A DNA stretch of 64,000 nucleotides from Flavobacteriia bacterium (lineage in GTDB: Bacteria > Bacteroidota > Bacteroidia > Flavobacteriales > Flavobacteriaceae). The notes beneath the pieces were generated by a model, which saw nothing but the letters and a program-made list of their open reading frames with translations, ran no database searches and was not told the DNA's origin. The translations under genes were made by a program, and so were the position numbers. Below are positions 8,094 to 17,372 of this stretch, in pieces. Position 1 is the first letter of the stretch. Each line of letters opens with the position of its first letter. The stretch lies in contig RDYL01000002.1 in NCBI GenBank assembly GCA_004293165.1, forward strand, positions 744,001-808,000, read 5' to 3'.

Positions 8094-8635
8094 TTAATAG
8101 TCAATCCAATTTAAACAATATAATGTCTCTCCTCCAAAACAATTATTTATTCCTGTAATAATTCCAAAGTTAAAAAGCGCATGAGCATATTTTATTTTTT
8201 CAAGTTCATCTTCAGAATCAAAGCTCCATTTTTTTTCCTGAAAGATTTTTTAGATAGGTTTTCTATGTCTTTTTCAATAATAAATTCATTTAGACTTTCT
8301 TGTGAATAGTTTTATTGATTCAATCTTTCAAGCGCTTTTCCATTTGAGAATTCAAAGTATCTTTTTTTGTTTTTTTGTGCAAAATCAAAAGCGACTTTTT
8401 TTTCAGAAAAATCAAGTTTCATTTCGTTTCTAATTGCAAAAATTAAATCCGAAGATTCAATACAAACTTCTCTTTGAATATTGGTGTTTAAATCTTTAAA
8501 TGTAATTACAAGAAATGCAGGAGCAGTTGAATTACAAGTATTCAAAGCTGTTTTGTAATTTTCGTATAAGTCAATTTTATTTCTATTTTGTCCAAAAGAA
8601 ATTACACAAAAAAGCAGTAAAAATAAATGCTTCAT
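8094..8635 (-). pseudogene. Interrupted gene for a small secreted protein, unknown family
   Basis: Starts at ATG 8635 with a signal peptide (MKHLFLLLFCVISFGQ). The first reading frame stops at TAA 8312-8314 after about 107 residues. The same frame continues past that stop with ordinary coding sequence (NYSQESLNEFIIEKDIENL). At a run of six A (plus-strand T 8246-8251) the frame shifts. Adding one A restores a frame that reads KIFQEKKWSFDSEDE and ends LYCLNWIDY at the TAA 8094-8096. The repaired product would be about 180 residues, exported, with Cys near the C-terminus. A terminator follows directly. The upstream 66 bases that would extend the frame to 8701 look like intergenic repeat, so 8635 is the better start. 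I do not recognise the family. Two independent lesions favour decay over sequencing error. Confidence 0.6.
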
Positions 8636-8650
8636 AATGTCTAATTCTAA

Positions 8651-8726
8651 TATTATGAGATTTCTCCTCCGTCGAAATGACAAAACTAATCCAACTGCCA
8701 ACTGTTACTGTCTACTGAACACTTTC
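8651..8726. repeat. Possible dispersed intergenic repeat remnant
   Basis: The stretch between the broken gene and polA holds GAGATTTCTCCTCCGTCGAA, followed by CTG/ACTG-rich sequence ending CTACTGAACACTTTCC. From memory, segments of this style recur between genes in flavobacterial genomes. In this window only the short ACTGAACACTTT part recurs, inside the deacetylase gene near 13.6 kb. A genome-wide count would settle it. Confidence 0.3.
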
Positions 8727-11579
8727 CTAATGCGCTTCCAACCAATTCTTACCCAATCCAATTTCAACATCTAACGGAACTACCATTTTGAATGCGTTTT
8801 CCATTTCGTGTTTGATCATCGGTTGAATTTTTTCTAATTCGGAGTTGTGTACATCAAATACTAATTCGTCATGTACTTGTAACAACATTTTTGATTTCCA
8901 GTTTTCATAAGTCAGTTTTTTGTGGATGTTAATCATCGCAATTTTAATGATATCCGCAGCCGAACCTTGAATTGGCGCATTCACTGCATTTCGTTCCGCA
9001 CCGCCACGAACAATGGCGTTGGCTGAGTTGATGTCTTTTAAATAACGTCTTCTTCCTGAAATGGTTTCCACATAACCGTTTTCTCTGGCAAAATCTACTT
9101 GCGAAGTCATAAACGATTTCAATTTTGGATACGTTTGATAATATGCTTCAATTAATTCTGCACTTTCTTTTCGAGATAAGTTGGTTTGGTTGCTCAATCC
9201 AAAAGCCGAAACCCCATAAATAATTCCGAAGTTTACGGTTTTGGCGTGACTTCTTTGCTCTTTTGTTACTTCGTCTAAAGACACATTGAATACCTTTGCA
9301 GCTGTACTTTTGTGAATATCTTCGTGATTTTGAAACGCTTTAATCATGTTTTCTTCTCCACACAAAGCCGCAATAATGCGCAATTCAATTTGAGAATAAT
9401 CGGCAGAAAGTAGCGTGTAATTTTCATCACGCGCAATGAAGGCTTTTCTAATTTGTCTTCCTCTTTCAGTACGAATTGGAATGTTTTGTAAGTTTGGATT
9501 ATTCGAACTCAAACGACCCGTAGCGGCAACCGTTTGCATGTAATCGGTGTGAACTCTCCCCGTTTTTTTGTCGACTTGATTTGGCAAAGCATCAATATAA
9601 GTACTTTGCAATTTAACCATTTGTCGCCATTCTAAAATATCGCGCACAATTTGATGTTCGTTTGCCAAATAACTCAATACTTCTTCCCCAGTCGCATATT
9701 GACCGGTTTTGGTTTTCTTTTGTTTCGCACCGCCAATTTTTAGTTTGTCGAATAAAATATCACCTAACTGTTTTGGAGAAGCCAAATTGAATTTCTCACC
9801 AGCGGTTTCATAAATTTGTTGTTCAAAAGCATCGATTTCTTTTTGCATGTCAACCGACATACTTTTTAGAAATTCTACATCTAATCGAATTCCTTCTTTT
9901 TCCATATCCGCTAAAACAGGAACTAGCGGAATTTCGATTTTGTCAAACAATTTTTTCGTTCCTACTTTTTCTAAAATCGGTTGGAAATGTTCCTTCAATT
10001 GGAAAGTAATATCAGCATCTTCAGTCGCATATTCTTTAATGTCTTCCAATGGAACATCGCGCATTGTCAATTGATTTTTACCTTTTTTACCAATTAAAGT
10101 TTCAATCGATTTTGGCGCATATTTCAAATACGTTTCCGACAACACATCCATATTATGACGCATATCAGGATTAATCAGATAATGTGCAATCATGGTGTCG
10201 AATAATTTTCCTTTGACTTGCATGTTGTAATTCGAAAGAATTTTCAAGTCGTATTTTATGTTCTGACCGATTTTTTCGATATTTTCATTTTCGAAGAATG
10301 GTCGGAATTTTTCAATTAATGTTTGTGCTTCTTCCTGATTTTCGGGAAACGGAACATAAAATCCTTTTCCTTTTTCGAAAGAGAACGACATTCCTACTAA
10401 TTCTGCATTTAAAGCGTCAATTCCTGTAGTTTCAGTATCAAAACAAACAGAAGTTTGATTTAATAAATTTTGTAATAACAACTTCACAGGTAAATCACCT
10501 TGAATAATTTGGTAAAAATGCGTGGTATTTTCTAACGTTGCATAATAGGAATGATTCATTGTTGGTTCATCCGATTCGTCACTAAAACCGAACAAATCAA
10601 ATTGGTCTTCATTTGATTTTTTAGCTGGAGCTTTTTTAATGGGTTGCGGAATTTCAGAAGTATTTCCGTTGGCATCAATTTCGTCGTATTCTTTCCCAGA
10701 ACCAAATAATTTATCAAACTGCGCTTTCATTTGACGGAATTCTAATTCCTGAAACAAAGCATCAGTTTTTTCTACATCGGGTTTTGATAATTCGTAATCG
10801 TCAGCATCAAATGTCACGGGACAATCGAGTAGGATAGTGGCTAATTTTTTGGATAATATTCCTAACTCTTTATTTGCTTCGATTTTATCTTTCATTGCAC
10901 CTTTTAGTTGATGCGTGTTCGCCAATAAATTTTCTAGTGTGCCATATTCGGCTAAGAATTTCTTCGCTGTTTTTTCTCCCACACCCGGTAATCCCGGAAT
11001 ATTATCGGCAGAATCGCCCATCATTCCTAAGAAATCAATCACTTGATCAGGACGTTCAATTTCAAATTTTGCTAAGACTTCAGGAATTCCCCAAATCTCA
11101 ATATCATTCCCCATTCGGGCAGGTTTGTACATGAAAATATTTTCAGAAACTAATTGGGCAAAATCTTTATCTGGCGTCACCATGAACACTTGAAAACCTT
11201 CTTTTTCGGCTTGTTTCGCTAATGTTCCAATTAAATCATCTGCTTCAAAACCTGCTTTTTCAATAATTGGAATGTGCATAGCGCGCAACAATTCCTGAAT
11301 ATAAGGAACCGCAATTTTAATCGCTTCTGGTGTTTCGTCACGGTGTGCTTTGTATTCTTGATACATTTCAAAACGATAATCGCTTCCACCTTTATCAAAA
11401 GCCACCGCTAAGTGATCTGGTTTTTCTCGTTTAATGACATCCATTAAAGAATTCATGAATCCCATAATAGCGGAAGTATCCATTCCTTTTGAATTGATAC
11501 GAGGATTTTTTATAAAAGCATAATACCCACGAAAAATAAGCGCGTAAGCATCAAGAAGGAAAAGACGTTTTTGTGACAT
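8727..11579 (-). CDS. polA: DNA polymerase I
   Basis: 950 residues, full length. The N-terminal 5'-3' exonuclease (FLLDAYALIFRGYYAF, FDKGGSDYR, EADDLIGTLA, GMMGDSADNIPGLPGVG) spans about residues 1-300. An intact proofreading domain follows, with the DEDD acids in CFDTETTGIDAL near residue 380, GQNIKYDLKIL and YATEDADITFQL. The polymerase domain carries DYSQIELRI (about residue 726) and QVHDELVFDV (about 904). It replaces RNA primers and fills repair gaps in the cytoplasm. An insert rich in Lys, Pro and acidic residues (about 300-345) links the first two domains. It is transcribed alone, divergently from the metallophosphoesterase. Confidence 0.98.
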   Translation of the reverse strand: MSQKRLFLLDAYALIFRGYYAFIKNPRINSKGMDTSAIMGFMNSLMDVIKREKPDHLAVAFDKGGSDYRFEMYQEYKAHRDETPEAIKIAVPYIQELLRAMHIPIIEKAGFEADDLIGTLAKQAEKEGFQVFMVTPDKDFAQLVSENIFMYKPARMGNDIEIWGIPEVLAKFEIERPDQVIDFLGMMGDSADNIPGLPGVGEKTAKKFLAEYGTLENLLANTHQLKGAMKDKIEANKELGILSKKLATILLDCPVTFDADDYELSKPDVEKTDALFQELEFRQMKAQFDKLFGSGKEYDEIDANGNTSEIPQPIKKAPAKKSNEDQFDLFGFSDESDEPTMNHSYYATLENTTHFYQIIQGDLPVKLLLQNLLNQTSVCFDTETTGIDALNAELVGMSFSFEKGKGFYVPFPENQEEAQTLIEKFRPFFENENIEKIGQNIKYDLKILSNYNMQVKGKLFDTMIAHYLINPDMRHNMDVLSETYLKYAPKSIETLIGKKGKNQLTMRDVPLEDIKEYATEDADITFQLKEHFQPILEKVGTKKLFDKIEIPLVPVLADMEKEGIRLDVEFLKSMSVDMQKEIDAFEQQIYETAGEKFNLASPKQLGDILFDKLKIGGAKQKKTKTGQYATGEEVLSYLANEHQIVRDILEWRQMVKLQSTYIDALPNQVDKKTGRVHTDYMQTVAATGRLSSNNPNLQNIPIRTERGRQIRKAFIARDENYTLLSADYSQIELRIIAALCGEENMIKAFQNHEDIHKSTAAKVFNVSLDEVTKEQRSHAKTVNFGIIYGVSAFGLSNQTNLSRKESAELIEAYYQTYPKLKSFMTSQVDFARENGYVETISGRRRYLKDINSANAIVRGGAERNAVNAPIQGSAADIIKIAMINIHKKLTYENWKSKMLLQVHDELVFDVHNSELEKIQPMIKHEMENAFKMVVPLDVEIGLGKNWLEAH

Positions 11580-11703
11580 TGTATAGAAATTTCATTAAAA
11601 GTGTAAAAGTACAATTCTTTGCTTAAAAAAACTTTGTTAAAATTCATTTAATACAGCATCAATTTGTCAAACTTGTTACTTACTTTGCAAAAAAAAAGAG
11701 CTA

Positions 11704-12921
11704 ATGATTCGTTGGATTGTTTTTTTAGTATTTGTTGTCATTCTTGAAATCTATGCTTTTCAGGCGTTTAAAACGTTGATTAAATCGAAGTGGTTCTTCA
11801 TTTTTTATTATGTTACTTCGGCTATAGCATTAGCTTATATCATTTATCAATTATATCATTTTGATAGAAGTGTAGGGCAAACGCCAAAAACTATGATGAC
11901 GATGGGATTATTGCTAATGCTCTATGTTCCCAAATTATTATTAACTATTATTTTATTTGGAGAAGATATTATTCGCTTTTTTTCTGGATTATTTTCATTG
12001 GTAATTAAAAGTGGACCTGAAAGTTTCTTACCAGAACGAAGACGTTTTGTAAGCCAAATTGCCCTTGGAGTTGCTGCGATTCCATTTGCCTCATTTTTGT
12101 ATGGAATTACTATTGGAAAATACAATTTTAAAGTAATCAAACAAACGTTGTTTTTTCCAGATTTACCAGATGCTTTTGATGGAACTACTATCACACACAT
12201 TTCTGATATTCATAGTGGAAGTTTTGATGATGCCGAGAAAATTCAATATGCGATTGACTTGATTAACGAGCAAAATTCAGACATGGTTTTATTTACAGGC
12301 GATATTGTGAACACACACGCAACTGAAATGGATCCTTGGATTGATACGTTTAAAGGTATTCATAATACAAAATTCGGAAAGTTCTCCATTTTAGGAAATC
12401 ATGATTATGGCGAATATTTAGATTGGAAATCGCAAGCAGAAAAGAAGGAAAATTTTGAAGAAATAAAAGCGATTCATGATAAAATAGATTTCAAGTTGTT
12501 GTTGAATGAACATGTGAAAATCAAAAAAGACAATCAGGAATTAGCAATCGTAGGTGTTGAAAACTGGGGAAGAAAATTCGGTGAACGCGGCGATTTGAAT
12601 TTAGCTGCTCTAGGTTTAAATAAAGAAGATTTTAAAATTGTACTGAGTCACGATCCAAGTCATTGGGATGAGAAAATTCAGCATGATGATAATCATTATC
12701 ATTTAACGCTTTCGGGTCATACGCATGGGTTTCAATTTGGGATAGAAATTCCGGGTTGGATCAAATGGAGTCCAGTGCAATATGTTTATAAACAATGGGC
12801 AGGATTGTATGAAAATGCAGGAAGATATATTTATGTAAATCGTGGTTTTGGTTTCCATGCTTACCCTGGTAGAGTAGGAATTATGCCCGAAATAACGGTT
12901 ATTGAACTAAAAAAAGGATAA
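11704..12921 (+). CDS. Membrane-anchored metallophosphoesterase
   Basis: 405 residues. Three to four hydrophobic helices lie in residues 1-135. A calcineurin-type phosphoesterase domain follows, with all metal-binding motifs: SDIHSG (about 165), FTGDIVN, LGNHDYG, LSHDPSHWD and SGHTHGFQFG. The layout is that of the YaeI/YkuE-like family, whose substrates include phospholipid or UDP-diacylglucosamine-like phosphoesters. The exact substrate cannot be inferred here. The catalytic domain should sit at the membrane surface. It is a single gene; the 124-base divergent region with polA has an imperfect promoter-like TTACTTTG 17 bases before the start. Confidence 0.85.
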   Translation: MIRWIVFLVFVVILEIYAFQAFKTLIKSKWFFIFYYVTSAIALAYIIYQLYHFDRSVGQTPKTMMTMGLLLMLYVPKLLLTIILFGEDIIRFFSGLFSLVIKSGPESFLPERRRFVSQIALGVAAIPFASFLYGITIGKYNFKVIKQTLFFPDLPDAFDGTTITHISDIHSGSFDDAEKIQYAIDLINEQNSDMVLFTGDIVNTHATEMDPWIDTFKGIHNTKFGKFSILGNHDYGEYLDWKSQAEKKENFEEIKAIHDKIDFKLLLNEHVKIKKDNQELAIVGVENWGRKFGERGDLNLAALGLNKEDFKIVLSHDPSHWDEKIQHDDNHYHLTLSGHTHGFQFGIEIPGWIKWSPVQYVYKQWAGLYENAGRYIYVNRGFGFHAYPGRVGIMPEITVIELKKG

Positions 12922-12947
12922 AATGTAGCGTAATTCAGTAAAAATGC

Positions 12948-12955
12948 TACATTTG
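12948..12955 (+). promoter_or_regulatory. Putative -7 element for the thioredoxin-fold gene
   Basis: TACATTTG, a full match to TAnnTTTG, 53 bases before ATG 13008. No good -33 TTG is seen about 19 bases upstream. Confidence 0.4.
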
Positions 12956-13007
12956 TATATTATTTTCGCGTGAAAAATAATTTTTTTGATACTAATAAAT
13001 TCAATTT

Positions 13008-13304
13008 ATGTCAAAATTTGGAGAACTTATCGATGCTCAAGTCCCTGTACTTATCGATTTTTTTACAGAGTGGAACGAACCTTCAGTAGCAATGAACGAA
13101 GTAATTCGTCATGTAGCAGCGGCTTTAGGAGATAAAGCGCGTGTAATTAAAATTGATGTGGATAAAAATCAGGAATTAGCCGATGCACTTCGTATTAAAG
13201 GGTTACCTACTTTAATGATTTATAAAGAAGGTCAAATGGTATGGAGACAAAGCGGTGAACTTGATGCAAATACGTTGATTTCGTTAGTGCAAGAACAAGC
13301 CTAA
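13008..13304 (+). CDS. Thioredoxin-fold protein without the CxxC active site
   Basis: 98 residues, the length of a thioredoxin domain. The fold is recognisable from LIDFFTEWNEPS at the active-site position, VIKIDVDKNQELADAL, and the cis-proline segment GLPTLMIYKEG. The usual WCGPC is replaced by WNEPS and the protein has no cysteine at all, so it cannot be a dithiol reductase. Related Cys-free thioredoxin-fold proteins act as scaffolds or chaperones; that role is inference. There is no signal peptide, so it is cytoplasmic. The 3' end overlaps the convergent deacetylase gene by 4 bases, and no terminator lies between them. Confidence 0.8.
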   Translation: MSKFGELIDAQVPVLIDFFTEWNEPSVAMNEVIRHVAAALGDKARVIKIDVDKNQELADALRIKGLPTLMIYKEGQMVWRQSGELDANTLISLVQEQA

Positions 13305-13939
13305 GAAATTACATCAAAAACAAACCCCCTATTTTTTAAAATTTGTATTGCTTTTGGTAACGCAAATTTCATTTTTTTTTCTGCTTTTAAGCTATCGTGA
13401 AATACGATAATGCTTCCTTGTACCGTATTTGAAATTACATTTTCCAGACATTTTTCTGCCGTAAGGGTTGAATCAAAATCATAACTCAAAACATCCCACA
13501 TGATTATTTTGTAACCGAACGCTCTAATTGCTTTCGATTGACTAGGCTTTATTTTTCCATAAGGAGGACGAAATAAAAAAAAGTGTTCAGTGTTCAGTTT
13601 TAAGTGTTCAGTTTCGCACAACTTGAAATTATTAATGTATTGATTAGTTTGGGTTTTCCAGCCGTTTAAATGATTGAAAGTGTGATTTCCTGTTTGATGT
13701 CCTTCAGACAAAATTCTTTTATAAACTTCAGGATGTTTTTTGATATTATCTCCAATACAGAAGAAAGTCGCTTTAATTCCCTCCGATTTTAAAAGATCTA
13801 AAACCCATTCAGTTACTTCAGGAATTGGGCCGTCATCAAACGTTAAATAGATTTTTTTATCTGAATTTGGAATATCCCAAACCAAATCAGTGAAAACCTT
13901 TTTTATAAAACTATTTGTTTTTACCCAATTGAAGTTCAT
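13301..13939 (-). CDS. Polysaccharide deacetylase (NodB/CDA1 family)
   Basis: 212 residues covering one NodB domain. Motif 1 is YLTFDDGP (catalytic and metal Asp), motif 2 is TGNHTFNH (the HxxxH-type metal ligands), motif 3 is FRPPYGK, motif 4 lies in MWDVLSYDF and motif 5 is IIVFHDS. The enzyme hydrolyses N-acetyl groups of peptidoglycan, chitin-like or other cell-surface sugars. No signal peptide is evident; the first residues are basic and aromatic. Just before motif 3 the protein carries a run encoded by a repeat-like DNA segment (13581-13613), probably a tolerated insertion. Its end overlaps the thioredoxin-fold gene by 4 bases. Confidence 0.88.
   Translation of the reverse strand: MNFNWVKTNSFIKKVFTDLVWDIPNSDKKIYLTFDDGPIPEVTEWVLDLLKSEGIKATFFCIGDNIKKHPEVYKRILSEGHQTGNHTFNHLNGWKTQTNQYINNFKLCETEHLKLNTEHFFLFRPPYGKIKPSQSKAIRAFGYKIIMWDVLSYDFDSTLTAEKCLENVISNTVQGSIIVFHDSLKAEKKMKFALPKAIQILKNRGFVFDVIS
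13581..13613. repeat. TGTTCAGT tandem-like repeat inside the deacetylase gene
   Basis: Three imperfect copies of AAGTGTTCAG in 33 bases. On the minus strand they read CTGAACACTT and encode a run around TEHLKLNTEHF just before the RPPYGK motif. The same ACTGAACACTTT string stands upstream of polA's 3' end near 8714. This looks like an intergenic repeat unit caught in a coding frame. Confidence 0.5.
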
Positions 13940-13959
13940 TGTGTAAAATTAGCATAAAA

Positions 13960-13999
13960 AAAATGTTCCAAACGAAATTTCTTTCACTTGGAACATTTT
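13960..13999 (-). terminator. Intrinsic terminator of the DUF2723 gene
   Basis: Perfect 12-bp stem (AAAATGTTCCAA with TTGGAACATTTT), 16-base loop, then a T run on the minus strand. It begins 16 bases after the DUF2723 stop codon. Confidence 0.7.
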
Positions 14000-14014
14000 A
14001 AATCTATAAATTAG

Positions 14015-17000
14015 TTATTCCATTTTTCTGCCAAAACGGTCAAACATTTTATTAAAGGTATTAAATTTTGCTTTTTCTTTATTGTAAAATTCTAAATCAT
14101 CAGCAGCTTCTGCTACTTGTAGCAAGCTTCTATAATATTCAATATCACTTACAATATCAATAGCGCCAAAGTTTTGTTCACTAGGTTTCCAGCTATTATA
14201 AAAAGTCAGATTTTCTTGGTATTTTTTAATTACTTCCGAAATAATTGCTCTTGCTTTTTCTTTTTTGCCTACTTCGTAATATCCAATTACAAATGGTTCA
14301 AGCATTGAATAATATTCAAAATATTTAACCGGCATTTTTTCCATAGCTAAATCAATTACTTTTTCTGCTTTTTCTAATTTACCTTCTGTAATTAAAGTTT
14401 CTGCTAAACGCGCTAGATTAGTTCTGTATGTGATGCTGTTTTTTCGAGTTTCAACATCGTGATATATAATAGATTTTCCACTATTACCCCAATCCCATTT
14501 CATTACAATATTATACATTTTTTCAGAGTCAATTAAGCCCATTTTCATTGGACTTGGAGATTCTGCAGGTGTTTTTATTGGAACTAATTTGAAACACATT
14601 CCATCTAATTGTAGATAATCTTTCATCCAAATGTAGTCATCTTCACCAAAACTTCCGCCAGTAAAATAAATAGGACGTTTCCAATTATTTTGATTTACAA
14701 TGTCAAGCATCATTAATCGATTTTTGTAAAGTGCGTCATCTTTTATTTCAAATTCAATAGCAGGAACAATTGAGTCATAGAATTTTTCTGAAACTACTTT
14801 GTTTTTTATTATTGTTGCTTTGTCTATTGGGAAAATTACTTTCTTAGATGGGAAATAATTTACCTTTCTACCGTTGTTTAATTCAATTTTAGCACGTTCA
14901 TCGTCAAGAGCAATGAATTTAAGCATTTCGTCTAGTAATAAAGGATCTTTCGTGCGTTCCACATATAAACTGTAATCTCTATGACTTCCCTTATATTGTT
15001 CTCTGTTAAAAGAGCTTGGAATAGGTTCAGAATTATGAGTTTTCATTTTCATTTGATCAATATACCAATCCGTCATAAATAGACTTGTATTTACTATTCG
15101 TATATCAGTACGATATCCTTCAATTTCTTGCATATACCAAAGTGGGAAAGTGTCATTATCACCAATAGTAAATAAAATTGCATTAGGCTCACATGAATCT
15201 AAATAGGCTTTTGCCATTGTATAAGCAGTGTCTTTGTTTGAACGATCGTGGTCGTCCCAATTTTGAGCTGCTAAAACAACTGGTGAAGCTAATAACGAGG
15301 TTACTAAAACGATTGCTAATGCTGCTTTTGGTTGAATGTATTTTTTCAAAGTGTCGAAAATAGCAAAAATTCCATAGCCAATCCACATAGCAAAAACGTA
15401 GAAGGAGCCTACAAGCGCATAATCTCTTTCTCTTGGTTCAAAAGGTCTTTCGTTTAAGTAAATTTTTAAGGCAAGACCTGTGAATAGGAACAAGACTAAA
15501 AGGACATAGAAACTTTTTTTATCTCTCATGGCATGAAAAACAAATCCAATGAGTGCTAAAAGTAAAGGAATACCATAATAAATGTTTCTTCCTTTGTTGT
15601 TTTGCATATCCGATGGAAGATTTTTTTGAGTTCCAGTAAAAATTTCATCTATAAAATTAATTCCACTAAGCCAATTACCATTAGTATTGTCATATTTTCC
15701 TTGTACATCATTTTGTCTTCCTACAAAATTCCAAAGTAAATAGCGCAAGTACATGTATCCGAATTGATATTGTACCATGAATTTCATGTTATTGACAAAT
15801 GTAGGTTTATCAACTATTAAATACTCACCATATCCTTTTAAGAATTTGTCATAATCCTTTTCGTCTAATTCTCCTGCGGCATATGCTTTTCTAAATTGTG
15901 TTACAATTTGAACTAATTCGTCTTCATGAGCATATTCTGGGTTGATTCTAAATTCTAAAGGCTCTGTGAAAATCATATAATTTTCATTGTGCTCATTGCT
16001 CCACATTCTAGGTAATAATCCTTTATGAGTGTCGTCAGTATTCTGTTTTGCGTTGATGTAATCGTTAGTGATGATGTATTTTTTTGTTTTATAATCACGT
16101 TCGTAGTTTGGCTTATCATCTAAATAAGGTGTAACAGGGTCTAAGCCAGAATAGGTGTCCGAAAATTGAGGTCCGTAGAATAATTTTTGTTCGCCATATT
16201 GTTCACGATTGTAGTAAGCTAAAACCTCTGCAGCATCCGATGGTTTGTTTTCATTAATTGGTGTGTTGGCATTGGCACGAATAGGTAACATCATCCATGT
16301 AGAAAAACCAATTAAAATAAAAAGAGTAGCTAAAATTAAAGTATTGTAAAAAACATGTCCTTTTTTCTTGGTATAATTTAATCCGAAATAGAACGCAGCA
16401 ACTATTAAAATAAAAGCAAAGATAGTTCCAGAGTTAAAGGGCATTCCAAGGCTGTTGACCATGAAGATTTCAGTTTTACCAAAGAATGCTAAGGTATATG
16501 GAAGTAAAAGTTTAAAGATAAAAAGCAAAATAGCGACTATAACTACATTAGCAATCAAAAAACTTTTCAAGGTAACATTGTTGTATTTTTTGAAAAAATA
16601 TAAAAATCCAATAGCTGGAAATGCTAAAAGAGCCATAAAGTGAACTCCAAATGAAAGGCCTATGACTAAAGAAATCAGTAAAAGCCATTTATTACCTCTT
16701 GGTGTGTTTATTTCTTGTTCCCAGCGTAATCCTAACCAAAATAACAAAGAGATTAGAAAAGTTGCCATTGCGTATACTTCAGCTTCTACTGCGTTGTACC
16801 AAAAACTGTCGGTAAAAGTAAAAGACAAAGTAGCAACAGCTGCACTGCCTAAAATTAGAATGGCATTAATTGTTGAAAGTTCAGTTTCTTTAGTGATTAA
16901 TTTTTTTAATAAAATGGTTAACGACCAAAACATAAAAAGTACAGTAAAAGCACTTGAAAATACAGAAAGGTAATTAACCATCAGTGCAATTTTGTCTGCA

Positions 17001-17215
17001 CTTAAGGCAAACATTGCAAAGAATGCTCCTAACATTTGAAACAAAGGCGCTCCTGGTGGATGGCCAACTTCTAAATTAGCTGCCGTTGCGATGTATTCCC
17101 CACAATCCCAAAAACTCATGGTGGGCTCTACGGTTAATGAATAAGTAATTAATGCTACTATAAAAGTAGACCAACCAATTATAGTGTTCCACTTTTTAAA
17201 GTTGAATGAATTCAT
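14015..17215 (-). CDS. DUF2723 (TMEM260-like) multi-pass membrane protein, possible O-mannosyltransferase
   Basis: 1066 residues. The N-terminus has the family signature: a helix, then TMSFWDCGEYIATAANLEVG and HPPGAPLFQMLG, with Asp and Glu on the first outer loop as in GT-C transferases. About 10-12 membrane helices fill residues 1-660. A long soluble C-terminal part holds WDDHDRSNKDTA, a GDNDTFPLWY segment and helical repeats resembling TPRs near residues 950-1030. The eukaryotic relative TMEM260 is a protein O-mannosyltransferase, and Bacteroidetes O-glycosylate many exported proteins. A role in glycosylation is therefore plausible but not shown. It is a single gene with its own terminator at 13960-13999. 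Confidence 0.82.
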   Translation of the reverse strand: MNSFNFKKWNTIIGWSTFIVALITYSLTVEPTMSFWDCGEYIATAANLEVGHPPGAPLFQMLGAFFAMFALSADKIALMVNYLSVFSSAFTVLFMFWSLTILLKKLITKETELSTINAILILGSAAVATLSFTFTDSFWYNAVEAEVYAMATFLISLLFWLGLRWEQEINTPRGNKWLLLISLVIGLSFGVHFMALLAFPAIGFLYFFKKYNNVTLKSFLIANVVIVAILLFIFKLLLPYTLAFFGKTEIFMVNSLGMPFNSGTIFAFILIVAAFYFGLNYTKKKGHVFYNTLILATLFILIGFSTWMMLPIRANANTPINENKPSDAAEVLAYYNREQYGEQKLFYGPQFSDTYSGLDPVTPYLDDKPNYERDYKTKKYIITNDYINAKQNTDDTHKGLLPRMWSNEHNENYMIFTEPLEFRINPEYAHEDELVQIVTQFRKAYAAGELDEKDYDKFLKGYGEYLIVDKPTFVNNMKFMVQYQFGYMYLRYLLWNFVGRQNDVQGKYDNTNGNWLSGINFIDEIFTGTQKNLPSDMQNNKGRNIYYGIPLLLALIGFVFHAMRDKKSFYVLLVLFLFTGLALKIYLNERPFEPRERDYALVGSFYVFAMWIGYGIFAIFDTLKKYIQPKAALAIVLVTSLLASPVVLAAQNWDDHDRSNKDTAYTMAKAYLDSCEPNAILFTIGDNDTFPLWYMQEIEGYRTDIRIVNTSLFMTDWYIDQMKMKTHNSEPIPSSFNREQYKGSHRDYSLYVERTKDPLLLDEMLKFIALDDERAKIELNNGRKVNYFPSKKVIFPIDKATIIKNKVVSEKFYDSIVPAIEFEIKDDALYKNRLMMLDIVNQNNWKRPIYFTGGSFGEDDYIWMKDYLQLDGMCFKLVPIKTPAESPSPMKMGLIDSEKMYNIVMKWDWGNSGKSIIYHDVETRKNSITYRTNLARLAETLITEGKLEKAEKVIDLAMEKMPVKYFEYYSMLEPFVIGYYEVGKKEKARAIISEVIKKYQENLTFYNSWKPSEQNFGAIDIVSDIEYYRSLLQVAEAADDLEFYNKEKAKFNTFNKMFDRFGRKME

Positions 17216-17312
17216 ATTGTTTTTTTGTTTTTTCTATATTCTACTACAAAGAAACTATTTTTTTGTTTATTAAAAAGGTTTAATAAATATTTTAATATTT
17301 TTTTTAGAAAAA

Positions 17313-17343
17313 TTTGCAGAATAGAAATTATGTATTACATTTG
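17313..17343 (+). promoter_or_regulatory. Promoter of tRNA-Gln
   Basis: TTTG (17313-17316), a 19-base spacer, then TACATTTG (17336-17343). This is the best full match to the Bacteroidetes -33/-7 promoter in the window. The tRNA begins 29 bases downstream. Confidence 0.75.
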
Positions 17344-17372
17344 CACTCGCAATCGAAAAGGTTGTTAGGTAT

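Noticed and set aside
8636-8701. N-terminal extension of the broken secreted gene to 8701
   Set aside because: It encodes an Arg-rich run from an intergenic repeat-like segment and would hide the signal peptide that starts at 8635.
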